Shown here one piece after another: positions 21,849 to 34,200 of a DNA stretch of 64,000 nucleotides. The DNA lies in contig UYJD01000008.1 of NCBI GenBank assembly GCA_900618795.1, positions 817,662 through 881,661 on the forward strand. The letters run 5' to 3'. The position numbers and the translations under genes are program-made. A model generated the notes under the pieces. The model searched no databases, was not told where the DNA came from, and saw nothing but the letters and a program-made list of their open reading frames with translations. The DNA is from Cyanodermella asteris. Taxonomy: Eukaryota; Ascomycota; Lecanoromycetes; Ostropales; Stictidaceae. How positions within the stretch are numbered: position 1 is the stretch's first letter; each line of letters begins with the position of its first letter.

Positions 21849-24800
21849 TGTGGACTACCGCGCTGACGGTCGCAGAAAGAAGTAAGGTATTAGCGGGCCA
21901 GCTTGTGGGCAATGGCGATTAGGTAGTTTGGAGTGGTGTGCCAAACGAGGGAACCTCTGCTTTTCGGAGTCGACCAGAGGAGTCGGTGGTTGTCCTGGGT
22001 CTTTGCGAGATTATGTGCAATCTTCACTCGACGGTCGCGTTGGAAAGAGTCTCTTGGCTCGATGTCAGGGCGCAAAGAACTGGCCGATAAGGTGGTTGCA
22101 GCGGTATGGTGTGCTGCTGAGGAAAAAGAATAACGAGTGTCGGGGAAATGGAGGCCGGGCAGCAGCGACACGCTCGTGGCTGTCAAGGTCCTTGCCGGAA
22201 GGTCAAGACCGTGTGCTGGCGGCAGTGTCAGCTCGTGGCCGTCTTGCGAAGTCGAGTTGTAGAGGCTAACGAGCGACTGGGGGAGGAGATAAGGGTGGCG
22301 GAAATGGGAGAGGTGGTGAAGATGGAGAGAAAGCGAAACAACTGCGACTGAGCGGCGTGAGGTGTGGTGGAGAGGAGACGGCAACAGTAGGGTGGTGCAG
22401 AGGTCGATGGCGTAGGGCAGGCCTGGGTTAGGAAGCGGGTAAGGTCACGTAAGGTCAGGTCAGGTCAGGTCGCTTCACCACTGATAGCACAGCGGCGTCG
22501 AAGAGTAAGGTGGAAGAGCTCCAGCGACCGGAGCGCAGTCTGCTCTTCCCACCCGCCGATGAGATGCGATTGAAACGTCTCATTCGCCAAATGCGAGGAT
22601 TCTGGGGACTGCACCGACAGAGCTTCAGGAACCTCCTCCGGGCGCAATCGACGCCTGCGTTATCTCGCTGCCACTTTGCTGCTCCAGGGGACCGAAGCAG
22701 CCGGGGCGAGACTCGTCGGGCTGCTGAGCGCCCCTGTAGCCAGCTATTGATATAACAAAGCCATTTCTACTCCATCATCTACAGAAGTACTTATCTTTGC
22801 TGAACCACCTTGGCTCGCCACCCAATCTCGTATCGTCAAAGGTGGTCGTCGAGTAGCTCATCCGCTAAACTACATACACAAGGCCAAGGATCTCCTACCG
22901 TCCTGGTCATTACAGTTGCAGCGCGTCCAACGTCTTTCACTTCGCTGACGCTACAGCGTTGCATCGCGGCTAGTCATCCTCCACCGAAAATCGAGCATTG
23001 ACATCGCCAATCTTCGAATTACGATGAACGCAGAACGGCCAACGAGTAACGACTTCTGGCAACTATTATTGACTTACCGTCGGCTCTCTCACAGCTGTTC
23101 AAAACACGCTCACAGCCGGCACTCGGATTGCCCGTTCCAATTCCGCCCTTTGGCCTTGCCCGTTTGCGACAACCCAGTCTGCAAGTAGATCATCTCTGCC
23201 CTGCGCGTTATCCGCTCAAGGTCTTACAGTACGAGCAACACGACCGAGTGGAGCGTACAATTCAACACTCCCTCCAGGCAGCAGTGAACAAGCTCAATTC
23301 CTCCTCTTCAGCCTCTCAGGCGCAGGCTCAGGCTCGCACGATCGTTACCCTATCTGTTGTGCGAGACACATCATTATCTCGGGCACGTTCCCAGCTGCTT
23401 CCCTTGTGCCTGTCTGTGCCTGTGCCTGGCCACTCATGCGTCTTGACCTTCTCTCGGCATTGCAGGGTTTTTCGTGGCTCATTCCTGTTGTTGCTGTGCT
23501 CTGATCTCCGACACGAGGGCCACCCCTGCTAGAATGCCTGCTAGCCTTTCCACGCCACAAGCTTCAGCGCTCCCCAAAACTGCTCTCATGGACACGCCGC
23601 TGGAGCATTTGAACGGTGAGCGTCGCACGACCACGCATGGTCGACAACGCGCCGTGAACGTGGCTGTCATTTCCATGCACTGGAACAATGCACCAGCTCC
23701 GCAATCCGCATCGATGACCGACTTGAGGCGCCGTCGTCGTCGTCGTCGTCTTAGCGGATGGAGTGATTGGTAATTGGCCGTGCACACAGCTTCGGCTGCG
23801 GATGGAAGACTTTGTGCAAGTGCGTCCGTGCTCTATGCTCGTTGATGAAGGGCGTCACGGCGTGTCAGATGGCCGGTCCATCGTCCCCGTCTGGAGCTGG
23901 TCCCGAATAATCCAGCCAGACAAAAACTTGACTCTGACTCTGACTCCATTTTTTTCTGCGAGCAAGACGACACCGCCTATGATTTGCAGCCTAGGTCTCA
24001 CTCGATAGTGGTTCAGGTACCCGCCGTCCACTGATCCACGCAGCGCCAGCCACAAAACCGGAGTGCTAAGAGGAGAACCCAGCCGAGTACTCCCTGATAG
24101 TATTGTGCAAAGCCGTCAGGTCTGAAGGATGCCGCTGAGATTTGCCTCCTGCGTATGGTTGGGTAAAGCAATTGACTTTTGCTGTCCTCGACCTTGAACT
24201 TCCATGGTTCGTGCCTATCTCCACGGGCGAAAGCCGCCGTTGAGACTCGTCGAAAAGCCGATGGTTTCGTAAGCGGAGCAGACGCTTCGACCACAGCATC
24301 CAATCGACGCGTGGCTTATCGCGAAGCAAACGCACGCTGCGCGCGCTACCGCTGCATCATACTGGCCACACTTTCTTCGCTAGCTGGTACCTCAATCTAG
24401 CGCATAGCGAGCGGCCGCTAACCAAGGTTCCGGTCAGCTCTAAATCGGGCCCGAAGCTTTTTTGTATTCCTGCTTTTGAAAGTGACAACCCAGCTTGTGC
24501 TCCACTTGTGATTAGGAGCTAATTGCTTTGTCTTGTGATTGCGAAGCAAAGTCGACAAGCTGCTCGAGCTTCGTGGTGGCGACGGACCGGCAGTCGCCCG
24601 TGTTTCGAGCTTGGTATACAGCACATCAGGCCAAATCTGCAAGCAGTCAGCTCGTCAGCAGTACGACCATCAATCAGCAACTCAGCACGCATCCGGATGT
24701 GTGCTGGACTGGGCGATCCGTGTCTCGGAACAGGTCGATCGCCATCTCACAGCGGTGTCGATTGGCCGGGTCCGGGTCGTTAGCCAGGTTGAGCCGTCGT

Positions 24801-27800
24801 TCGAAGCCGGGCGCCCATGATAGATGGAGTAAGATATAAACATCGATGGTGTCATGGCTCTTTCACGTTAAATCTGCAAGTTCAAGAAGCGAATCAATAG
24901 TGCAGAAACTGGATGGAGCACGGAAATGTGCTGGCGAGTGGCTTCGCGACTGCACAAACGATGTGAAATTGCAGACACTAGCGGGGCGATACAAAAGCTG
25001 GAATTGATCAATTGCCATCATGAGCTTCAGCATCAATGGAACCCTCGGCACTCTGCAAGGCGAAGTACTGGCTTCGAGCTGCTGATTCCCAATTGCAGGC
25101 CAGATTTGGATGCCAAGACTTGAACGCCGGCGGCCTCATTCCAGGGACTATTATTGCATCACGAGAAATCTGCACCTGCAACTGCTGGCACCCCATCATA
25201 ACCAAGATCGCGGCTCCAAGCTATCTCAATCGACACCAATTCCACCTCCGGAAGCCTCCGTCTAGCGCGACTTGAGCAATGCCAGTCACGTTATTTGACA
25301 TGCGGGCGAAGCTGGTCCCACGGCTCCCATACGAGGTCTTGCGCCACTCCCGTGGTCATGCGAAAAAGGCTCCAACAACAGCCTCAATAACCTCATGCTC
25401 AAGCCCAGATGTCGAGCAAACCTCCTCGGCAGATGGAAGAAAGAAGAACTTCTGCGCTAAAAGACGAATGCGTTGTCTTTGTCGATCCAAAATGCGCGGT
25501 ACATCATGACTGGCAAAGAAGATACCGGTTGCGGCGAACAAGAAAGTGGACCGGGAACAGGGACTTGCTGGACTTTCCGTCCGTCTCGCTCGGACTCGAC
25601 CTACCAGGAACCTGAACCTTTTCCCCTTTACCTTGCGGACAGATTTTCACAGCTTCCTTGTCGTTTCCGTCGCTCCCACTGGACGTGCTTGTCAGGTCCG
25701 TCAAAGCACCTGGAGAGCGCCAAGAAACCACGTGCATTCAATCCCTGCGTGCCGGCCTCAGCTCGCTCAGCCCCATTGGGATGTTGAAGTTCCAGCCTTC
25801 CTTTGTTCTTCGAATTCTGATCTTTGCTTTGTGAATATGAGTGTTCATTCTCCCGAGTCCGTGAACATGGATACTCAACTCTAGTAATTCAAGCTAGTTT
25901 GTCCGCGTCCAAGTCGAAACTACATGACTGCACATATTCACGATCGAACATGTGGATCTCGACCTAGACCCCCTTCCTTGACAGGGGACCTTGTGGCTAG
26001 GCCGGCGCCCATGAGCGAATCCTCATGCTGTGGCATATTCTCCCTCCCGATGCCGCTGCTTCCTTGACGAAATGGCTGCATTGTAACCCTGCAAGTATGG
26101 AGCATTGAACATGCCGTGAAACCGTACAACCATTGGCGCGACCCGAAGAACTGGTAAGATTTCGATTCTCACGCATCCATATTGCAGCGAAATGTGTTGT
26201 GCATGATAATGCTGATGCACTAGATTGAGAATGAAATCAGCCTGGTATCGGATAGCTGTCTGAGAGTTCAGGTGCGGCGGATGAGAAGTACCGATCCAAT
26301 GATGACTTCAACAGGGTTTGCCATATTTTTCGAGGCTCATGTTTGACCGACCAGTATTGAATAATTGCGGTTGCGCGCTTACGCAAGTGATCTTCCCGAT
26401 TCGAACGCTCCCGATTTGAACTCCATATCCTACCAAGTACTAACTTTTTGAACCTCAGTGCCTTTAGTATCGTAACGTGAAATCCGCCCAGTCATGAGTG
26501 GCTGGAAGAAAAGGGGGAAAAAGAGGAAATACCATTCTTTCCGACAACGGAGACGGAGCGTTCGGAGGACATCGAGAACGACGGAGAAGAAGGGCAGTCT
26601 GGGAAGCGATTCGACAAAAACCCAGTCCGCCTGCTTTAGACAAAGAGCTAATCAGCAATCGAACAAACAGGTTGTAAAAAGAGGGCACTAATGACAGGAT
26701 GAGTAGGTACCTAGGAACCTGCGGGTTCCGCTGGATAAGTGCGAATGGCGGGTCACAAGACGCAGGAGAAAGCAAATATCCCAAAGCCCCAAAAAGAAAA
26801 GAGAAAAGAGACGTTCGCGTTAAGGTTTTTCACATTTATGTAGAAAAAGAATATAGAAAAAAAACCAAAACTCTTCATATCGTGTCATCAGAAATCGCCG
26901 CCCGTTCATTTCCGATCCAGGCCCCTCGAATGCCCTCGTGAAAGGAAATGAACGTCTTAAGGACTATCGGTCACGAGAGAAGTTCTCCAATATCCCCGTT
27001 TCCTGAGCAACTTCATTCCTGGTGGTCCTCGCTGTCCAAGCCGTCATCCACCTCCATCCAATTTCCGTTCTCGAATGTGTGTCCCTGTCTTCGTTCTCGT
27101 TCCTCCTGTCCTCATTCGTCCCGTCTCGTAGCTCGTCCGTTGGGGTATCATATCATAGGGGGGTATAGTTCATAGGTAATGTTATATGTGCATGCCAGCC
27201 AGCCAGGGGCCATGGGCCTCGATCCGGGGTCTCAGTTTTCTGCGGGCCCAGACGGTGGTTGTTCGTCTTTGATAATAATAATTGCCTTGCGGCGGGCATC
27301 GAAAGGTCAGCAATTCCCTGACCTTGATCATGATTTGATGCAATGTAGGCCTTGCGGCTTGTCGTAATATTCTCCAGTTTTTTTTTTAATCGAGGATGTC
27401 TTGTGTTTCGTTTTCGAACGTGGATTCATAAGGTGGTGAGTGGCATTGTGTTGTAGCTGTGGTCGTGAAGTAGTGGGCTTGCCGGTGGAACTGGTTTGTG
27501 TCGATTTGATGTGCTTGGTCGGGTTGTCTTGCGGTCGTCGTTGTACTCAGGGATCAAGCTCCCATGAGCCGTCTGCATTTTTCTTGCATTTTGGTCCGAG
27601 TGTGTGAAGCGTTGCTCAGGTTGCGTAGGTGAGACAGTCGGCCACGTTTCGAACTCAATGCTGAAGCAAATCCACTGTGTCGGGATCGTTGGCAAGCAAC
27701 CTGGATGACAATTCGCTGTCCTTGACTCGACGATGTTGACAACGATCCGGCATTCTGCAAGAGACATGCATGAAGCCGCAATATTCGCGCCAAGTCCCAG

Positions 27801-27882
27801 AACCAACTCCCTGACCATCCAGTTATCCACCCATCCACCCCTTCGACCTCCACTATGTCTCAACAAATCATCTCACATCACC
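21849..27882. other. Six-kilobase gene-poor region
   Basis: No protein family is recognised in any frame. The first about 600 bases are probably the leader and promoter of the mug72-like gene, and a 164-codon minus frame at 22384-21890 lies wholly within that leader. Small repeats are AGGTC x4 at 22452-22471, CGT x6 at 23732-23750 and a TGACTC triplet near 23926-23945. Purine-rich sequence lies at 26500-26640 and 26770-26870. The right end is the 3' flank of the CNL1-like gene. A non-coding RNA or fast-evolving gene cannot be excluded by eye. Confidence 0.45.
22452..22471. repeat. AGGTC x4 microsatellite
   Basis: Four perfect tandem copies of a 5-mer, preceded by two further AGGTC words at 22442 and in the flank. 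It lies about 600 bases upstream of the mug72-like start codon. No function is known. Confidence 0.8.
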
Positions 27883-28383
27883 TCACCTCATCCTCTGTTT
27901 AATCCCCTCAACCCTTCCCCGCAAACTCCTAACCACCTCCCTCACCCTCTTGACCCTCTCAAATTCCGCCTCCAGCTCGTCAATCTGCCTCAGACACTCC
28001 CTCATCCTCGCAATCTCCCGATCTGCCGCCTCCGCACTCCTGGCTGCCGCCGCCTGCCCCGCCGCCGCACTCTCCTCCGTCATTTCCTGCAACGTATCCA
28101 CACGCTCCTGGATGCGGCTCATCAGGCGATCGAAATGCGCACCGAGAACATTTAAGCTGCCGGGGTCAAGGAGAAGCCGCCCTTGAGGTGCTGTGTGGGA
28201 GGAGGCGGCGGAGGCGGCGCGGGAGGAGGAGACGGAGGAACGTGATTGGCCGCGGCCGCGGGAGGCGGGGGCGCCGGTGCGAGGGGGATTTGGTGAGAAG
28301 GCGAGGGCTTGATGCGTGCGGAGGAGGCTTATTTCGGCGGGGGAGAGGCCGAGTTGGGTGTCGGCGACGGAGGCGGTGGCCAT
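27883..28383 (-). CDS. CNL1: BLOC-1 complex subunit Cnl1-like coiled-coil protein
   Basis: A 166-residue single-exon protein. The N-terminus (LGLSPAEISLLRTHQAL) leads into a Ser/Ala/Arg-rich disordered linker. LLLDPGSLNVLGAHFDRLM then starts a long coiled coil (IQERVDTLQEMTEES..., IARMRECLRQIDELEAEF, VREVVRSLRGRVEGIKQRM). This order matches fungal Cnl1 (cappuccino-like) proteins, small subunits of BLOC-1 that act in endosomal maturation with the Rab5 GAP Msb3 in yeast. The identification rests on remembered family pattern rather than catalytic residues. Other short coiled-coil subunits are the main alternative. Confidence 0.72.
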   Translation of the reverse strand: MATASVADTQLGLSPAEISLLRTHQALAFSPNPPRTGAPASRGRGQSRSSVSSSRAASAASSHTAPQGRLLLDPGSLNVLGAHFDRLMSRIQERVDTLQEMTEESAAAGQAAAARSAEAADREIARMRECLRQIDELEAEFERVKRVREVVRSLRGRVEGIKQRMR

Positions 28384-31239
28384 TTCGATGACTGATTAGG
28401 AGGTAGGTGGATCTGGAGGTGGCAAAGTGTGTAACAATACAGGTGGTGAAGTGAAGGTGGACGGCTGGCCTGAGAAGCGAAGTTGTTGAACGGGTGAAAG
28501 TCGGTCGAACAGTTATGATGTTGTGCTGGCGATGGTGGTCAGCAGCCAGGAGCTGGATTCGAACAGCCTGGCCCAGCGATGGAGAAACGGAGCAGAAATG
28601 GACGCCGGGGGAGTATCCTCAAGCTGAAGAAGTTCTGTTTCAACTGACAGGCGACACAATTCGCAGCCGCAGCAATTGCAAATACGCAGCCACCACAGCC
28701 CAGGGTATCGCCCTGTCGTCTGCAGTCCAATCCGTATATCGACCACCTCAGGGTCCCAGTCTCGGATATGTCAAATTATCCCTTCCTTCCCTCGCGGGAT
28801 CGGGCCGCGGATGTCAAAGAGCGCTATCAGAACCTCCCAGGGACGAAGTAGTCGAGGAAAGATTGGAAATCTCGTATCGCTGCTGTTGTCGGTGGGGTGC
28901 CGTCGACCCAGCTATATCCCAGCTCCTTCGACTCCCAAATCTCGTCCCCTCTGCTGGACTGGATATATGCCGCACACTTGTCTCGGAAGGCAATCTGCCG
29001 CTAACCACACAAGTCTCAGAAACACAGCCTGAAGGGAATACTGCCCCTCTCTCTCACAAATAAGAGTCGCAGTCGCTGGCCGTAGTATGCAATGATGTCC
29101 TCGTAATCGTTGTTGTCGCGTAGGTCGTACTCGTTTGTCGTTGGTGGTGCTTGTGCTGGTAGTAATGTTGCGCAAACGGTACCAGCGCGAGCATGATGAG
29201 GATAAGCGATGGCCAGAATCAGGGAAGACTGCCAGCGAAGCTATAAGAATAACAGCCGATTAACTGTATTGCTGCCCGAGCTGTAGGAGGGTCGCAGGCT
29301 GGGGAGCTTGTTGTGAAGGTAGTTGAGAAATTGGACGCGCTTCCGCTTCGTGCCTCGAGTCAGAGCGGCAAGTTGCAAGCCGGAAGCTGGGGCCCGGCTA
29401 TCTGCGCCGCGCGATCAGATGGAGATGCAGATGCTCGAGGGCGCGGGCTGCAGTCTATGCCAGTCGCGGGTCAGCCCGTATGTGCGCGCCAGGGCGTAGG
29501 TACGTAAAGCTGATGCTGAGAAAGTGGGTGAGCACAGATGGAGGGCGGAGGGCGGAGGGCGAGGAGGAGGAGATGAAGGCCGCTCCTCTCGCAGCCTCGT
29601 CACTGATTGGGCAGAAATGCGCTGCAACTCAGACCGAAGAAGCTTCTGACGCTGAGAGCGAGGAGCGTAGCTTACTGGCGACCGGTTTCCCCTTGCGTCG
29701 AAGCCTGATCGACATGATCTTGGGTACTGGACAACTCCACACGCCGGATGCCGGCTATTGGGGAGTCGGACGCTGAGACAAACGACGCGGGAAGTCTTGT
29801 CCAGCTCAAAAGTACTACGTACCTGAGCGCTTTACTTTCAAGCACCTTCGGCAGGTCGCATCAGAGGGGGCAGACGTCGAGCAGGCGAGCTAGTCCGTCA
29901 ATGCATGCGATTCGGGCCTGATTCTACTCACTTATCGAATGTGGTCCCGTGGCCGCGGGTGAGAAGACGCTATCCTCGAGATGGGACGCATCCTTGCCCT
30001 CCCAACTCCTCCTTAGCATACAGCCTTGCTGATCCGGGGCGGGCGAGATACTTTACCTAATCGAGCCGTTCTGCAGCTCGTTGCGGTACGAGCTTTAGTG
30101 TAGATACTTACTGCCCAACCGTCATCACTAGCACGATGCATGGTAATAACCTACTGCCTGCTTATTGTACGAAGTGACAGCAAAGACATCGACCACCTCT
30201 GCAGTCGTGTCAGATAGAAATACTATAGAATGCTCATTGCGAAAGCGTACACAGATATTAATACGCGCGGTCTTGTCTCCACATTCGACATCTGATACCA
30301 GCTTCCAGGACGAGCTAGACCGCCCATCCATCCATCCAAGGAATTTTCTCGCCGGGCGCACGTCACGGGGACGCACGCCGAAAACATACATCGGATCGTC
30401 GTCCCCAAGCTCGTCAAAAAGGGTAGGTCCAAAACTCGCTTTGCCGCCGAAAGACGATTTGATGGTGTAGTAGCTTCTTCTCCAGTCGCGGAAAATAAGG
30501 CGGCTGGGAGGAAAAGTCCGTGTATGGAAGTGCGCGTCATGAGCACAACTACTTTGATGCGAGCATCTGAATCTTGCCTCGGGCGAGTCGTCCCAAGACG
30601 CGCACATGGAAATCCCAGTCGACAGGGCTGAGGTCACAGAATCTTCAAAGTGTGGTGGCGATGCTGTGAGTACCCACCCCTCGGAGCACTGACAGAGAGG
30701 TCGTGACGATATCACTGAACCAACCACCTACCATCTCACGTGACAGCAAAACGATCAAATGGAATTTTCAATGGTGTTTTATTTGCAGCTATGCTGGCTT
30801 TCGGTGCATGTACAGGAATACCTCCTTGTATGTGCAGATCTATCAAGAGAAGAAGAAGAAGACAAAGGAAACCCGCCCAGCCACTTTCCACCGATAATTA
30901 TCTGGACTTTCGAGACGCATCGTAAGTGTGTAAGGTATGCTGGTGCCGATGCTTGGCCGCTGAATTGAAAATTGAGTGAACGTGCTGTTGTTGTGGCATC
31001 CGCCATTTATGGCGAGATTGACCTGTTGAATCATTTGTTATTCGAAGAGAAAACCGTCCCAGCTCACACTGTAATTATCCGGGCTGATGGCGTCGTAAAT
31101 GGGTATTGATGCTGGGTGCCGACGCCTGGCACAAACTTGCAAAACAACGCGAGTGCTGTGTATCCATTGTTTCCTGCTTGCAGAAACGTCTTTCCATCCC
31201 TCAATGTCCTTCTTGTGTGCATTACAGCTCGCAAGCAGA
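28384..31239. other. Gene-poor stretch between the CNL1-like and HSL1 genes
   Basis: About 2.9 kb with one unassigned open frame at 30128-30727 (listed separately). The left part holds the CNL1-like promoter; the right part is the 3' flank of the HSL1 gene. Frames near 28500-29060 and 29310-29780 have no recognisable domain. Confidence 0.45.
30128..30727 (-). CDS. Unassigned open frame, possible hypothetical protein
   Basis: A minus-strand frame of about 200 codons with an internally protein-like composition (for example SRLIFRDWRRSYYTIKSSF and RINICVRFRNEHSIVFLS). It lacks an in-frame ATG at its upstream end. A TACTCACAG acceptor-like sequence near 30666-30674 suggests the frame could be a second exon after an upstream ATG at 30734. 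I do not recognise any family. It could be a real lineage-specific gene, a decayed gene or chance. Confidence 0.3.
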   Translation of the reverse strand: MVGSVISSRPLCQCSEGWVLTASPPHFEDSVTSALSTGISMCASWDDSPEARFRCSHQSSCAHDAHFHTRTFPPSRLIFRDWRRSYYTIKSSFGGKASFGPTLFDELGDDDPMYVFGVRPRDVRPARKFLGWMDGRSSSSWKLVSDVECGDKTARINICVRFRNEHSIVFLSDTTAEVVDVFAVTSYNKQAVGYYHASC

Positions 31240-34200
31240 TCAGCGCTTGAGCTGCTTCAGCATTTGCTTCATCTCTTTGGCCTTGGCCTTGTCCTTGACC
31301 AAGACGTTCCTCGAGTCGCAAACCTCTTCAACCTTGTCGGCACACTGCTCAAAGTGCTCCTTGAGACCCTTGATGCAATCCATGCGAGCAACAGCCATGC
31401 CTTTGGCGTTCTGAAGGTCATGCTTCTCCTTGGTGTACACGATGGCAAAGACCTCAACCACGATCTGCATGGGCTTGGCTTTGAAGACGTTTTCCTCATT
31501 GAGACTCGCCCAGACGCGGCCCTTGTTCTTTTCAACTTTGATGTCCTGAACACCAAGAGCTGACCACGATCTAAAGATGGCTCTGATCTCTTTCATTGCA
31601 CGGATGCGGTCGACTTCGAAGGCGAAGTAGCGTACAGACGGCTTGATGTTGAGGAGATTGGCAAAGAAGTTCTTTGGCTCGCTGAAGAAGGTCCTGCGGT
31701 GCAAAGCAAAGTCGGCGTAAAAGTTCTCTCGGCGTGGTGGGAGGCGGACGCTCGTCTGACGTGAGCTGCTCGTGCCAGTGTTGGACGATGGAAGCTGGCT
31801 GTTGCGTGGAGACGACGTTGCCATGCTGGAACCTTCGGATGGCTCAATCATTGCCATGTTGATGTTTGTTTGCTTACCGATGCGACGGATGAAGTTCCAA
31901 AAGCCACGATGCTGTGAGGCGGGAGTGAAAGCAGGGGTTGTGGCCCTGTTGCCCTCACCACGGGATGGGAACTCCGATGAGATGAGCGTGCCTTGGAAGC
32001 TTCCTAACGGCAGGTCTTGACCATTCTGATTGGCATTGAGGACCTCGTGTTGCCATGCTTCGAGACGACGGGCGGATCTGTCTGTTGATGGGTCCTGGTA
32101 GTAATGCTGCTGCTCCTGATGAGCGCTGGTCGCTGCAAAGTCATGGTGAACTGAACGAACCGTCTGAGACGAAGTGCGAGGTGGGTTCAGAGTCTGATGA
32201 GAGGCCTTCTGACGCAAAGATGGAACTGGTGTATCCTTTTCCAGAGACTTGGAGCTGCGATTCCCCTTGGAGAACCAGCCCTTCCAACGACTGCCAGAGC
32301 CACGTTTGTGGGGCTCAGTGTCGTCAATTTCCTGGTCAGCATCTTCCTCAATGGTGTGCAGCATGCTGAGGTTGGTAGAACCACAGTCAGCCATGGAATC
32401 GTAACGGTCAGACTGTTCACGGCTCTCCTTGCGACTTGGAACGACTCGAGGCTCAATCGTGCGGCTGGTTGGTGATGCAATGCCAGCGATGTTGCGACTT
32501 GGTGTACTATCTGTTGCCATCATGGGAGTGCCCGGTGACTGTGGGACAAAGCGAATAGTCGGACCATCATAAGTCATGCCCTGGATCTGAGCATCATACA
32601 GCTGCTGCTGAGTAGTGGGCTCGGAGACATGACGGCGTGCATTCGTAGCTGTAGAACGACGAGTCTGTCTTGGAAGAGGTGCAGAAGCTACACGACGCTG
32701 GAAGTTCTCCTCAACAATTCTCAAAGCATTATCGCGCATCAGGCGCTCAATCTCTTGCATGGCCGGCTCAAGCACGCCGGTGCCAACATCGCGCTCCTTC
32801 TCTCTCATCTGTCGAAGCAGCTGTGCATAGTGACGCTGTCTGGTCAAGGCTTCTGGCTCCCGGAATGGTGGCTCAGGCAGGGGACGCTCGTAGATCTGAC
32901 GAAGACTGCTCACTGTACCAGGCTGAATAGGAGAGTCGGGTTGTGTGGCTCGAAGTTCGTTGCTGGTGGTTCGACCACCACGACTGATGACTGGCACGGG
33001 ATCAGGTCCCCAAGTTTGATCAATGTATTGTGAGAACTCACTGCTGGCTTGGATGGCATCGACGTAAGGGTCTTCATCGCCATCGTCAATTACTCCTGAG
33101 GGCGGAAAACCTTCATCGTCAGGATCAATCTTGGGCATTGGTCTCACTTCGACGATCTCGACAAGTGTGGCTTTCTTCTTATTCGTTGGAAGATATGCTT
33201 GACCCACGCTCTGCGGTGTGGGATTGGATGGACGCAGGGGTAAAGAGCCATTGCGTTGGAAGCTGACGGTGCGCTTGTAGCTGGTCGACCTGGCGAAGCG
33301 ATTGCCAGACAGAGACGTTCCTCTCGAAGCTGCGCTGTTGATAGAGCTGGTGGTGATCGTACGCCTCAGGGGTCCAGTGTGTCGGAGTGTTCTTGGACGA
33401 CCATGTGCATCCATAGGCACGGCCATTGCTGGAGGAGTCGAGGGCAGCGAGATCACGGACGATGCCACAGTGCTTTCCCAGACTGAAGAGACAGGCTGGC
33501 GAGTGCGACGACCTGCGCGAGTGGGAGTGTATCTTGTTGGCATAGAGCGGGCAGTGGATCTCGTTCCTTTCGAAGCCAGAGAAGAGCCGCGGCCAACATT
33601 GACCGTCGTGTATGGATTGCCATCGTACACCATTTGTGACGTGGAAGAGTGGTAAGGATCATATGTAGCGTCCGTGCCACCAGTCTTATTGGTCGTGTGA
33701 GACTTTGTGCTGGGACGGCGACTGCCACGCATCATGATAGAGAACTGTGACTGGGTTCGGGGAGGACCTGATCCGAGGAGGGATGCTCGAGAGACAGATC
33801 TGGGAAGGAGCTTCGGTGGAGCATGATGATAGTCGCTTGGCGCGACCGAGACGGCATCCGAATTGAAGTGCTGCTCTTCTTCTTGCTGAATGCGAAACTC
33901 TTTGAGGTTCTGATACAAGACTTTCTCGAAGCAAGCACCGGGAGCAAGCAAAGAATTCAAGAAGTGGCTCTCATTGTGGGTGCCGAAGAGTGTGCAAAGA
34001 CTGTGCACGATATTTCGGTCAATCTCGGTGACGTTCTTCAATGGCTCACCACAGTCTTTCATACTCAGAGCTGGAATCGGACCACCAAGCCAAGTGGTAG
34101 CATTCTCAGGAAGTTTGGCAAATCGTTCGTAGAATGTCAGAAAGGGATGTTTCCACATATCAGCAATTAGCATACGTTTCTCGGGAGTTCGACGCAGAAC

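Noticed and set aside
32629-33033. Plus-strand frames inside the Hsl1 kinase gene
   Set aside because: They are shadows of a clearly conserved kinase frame.
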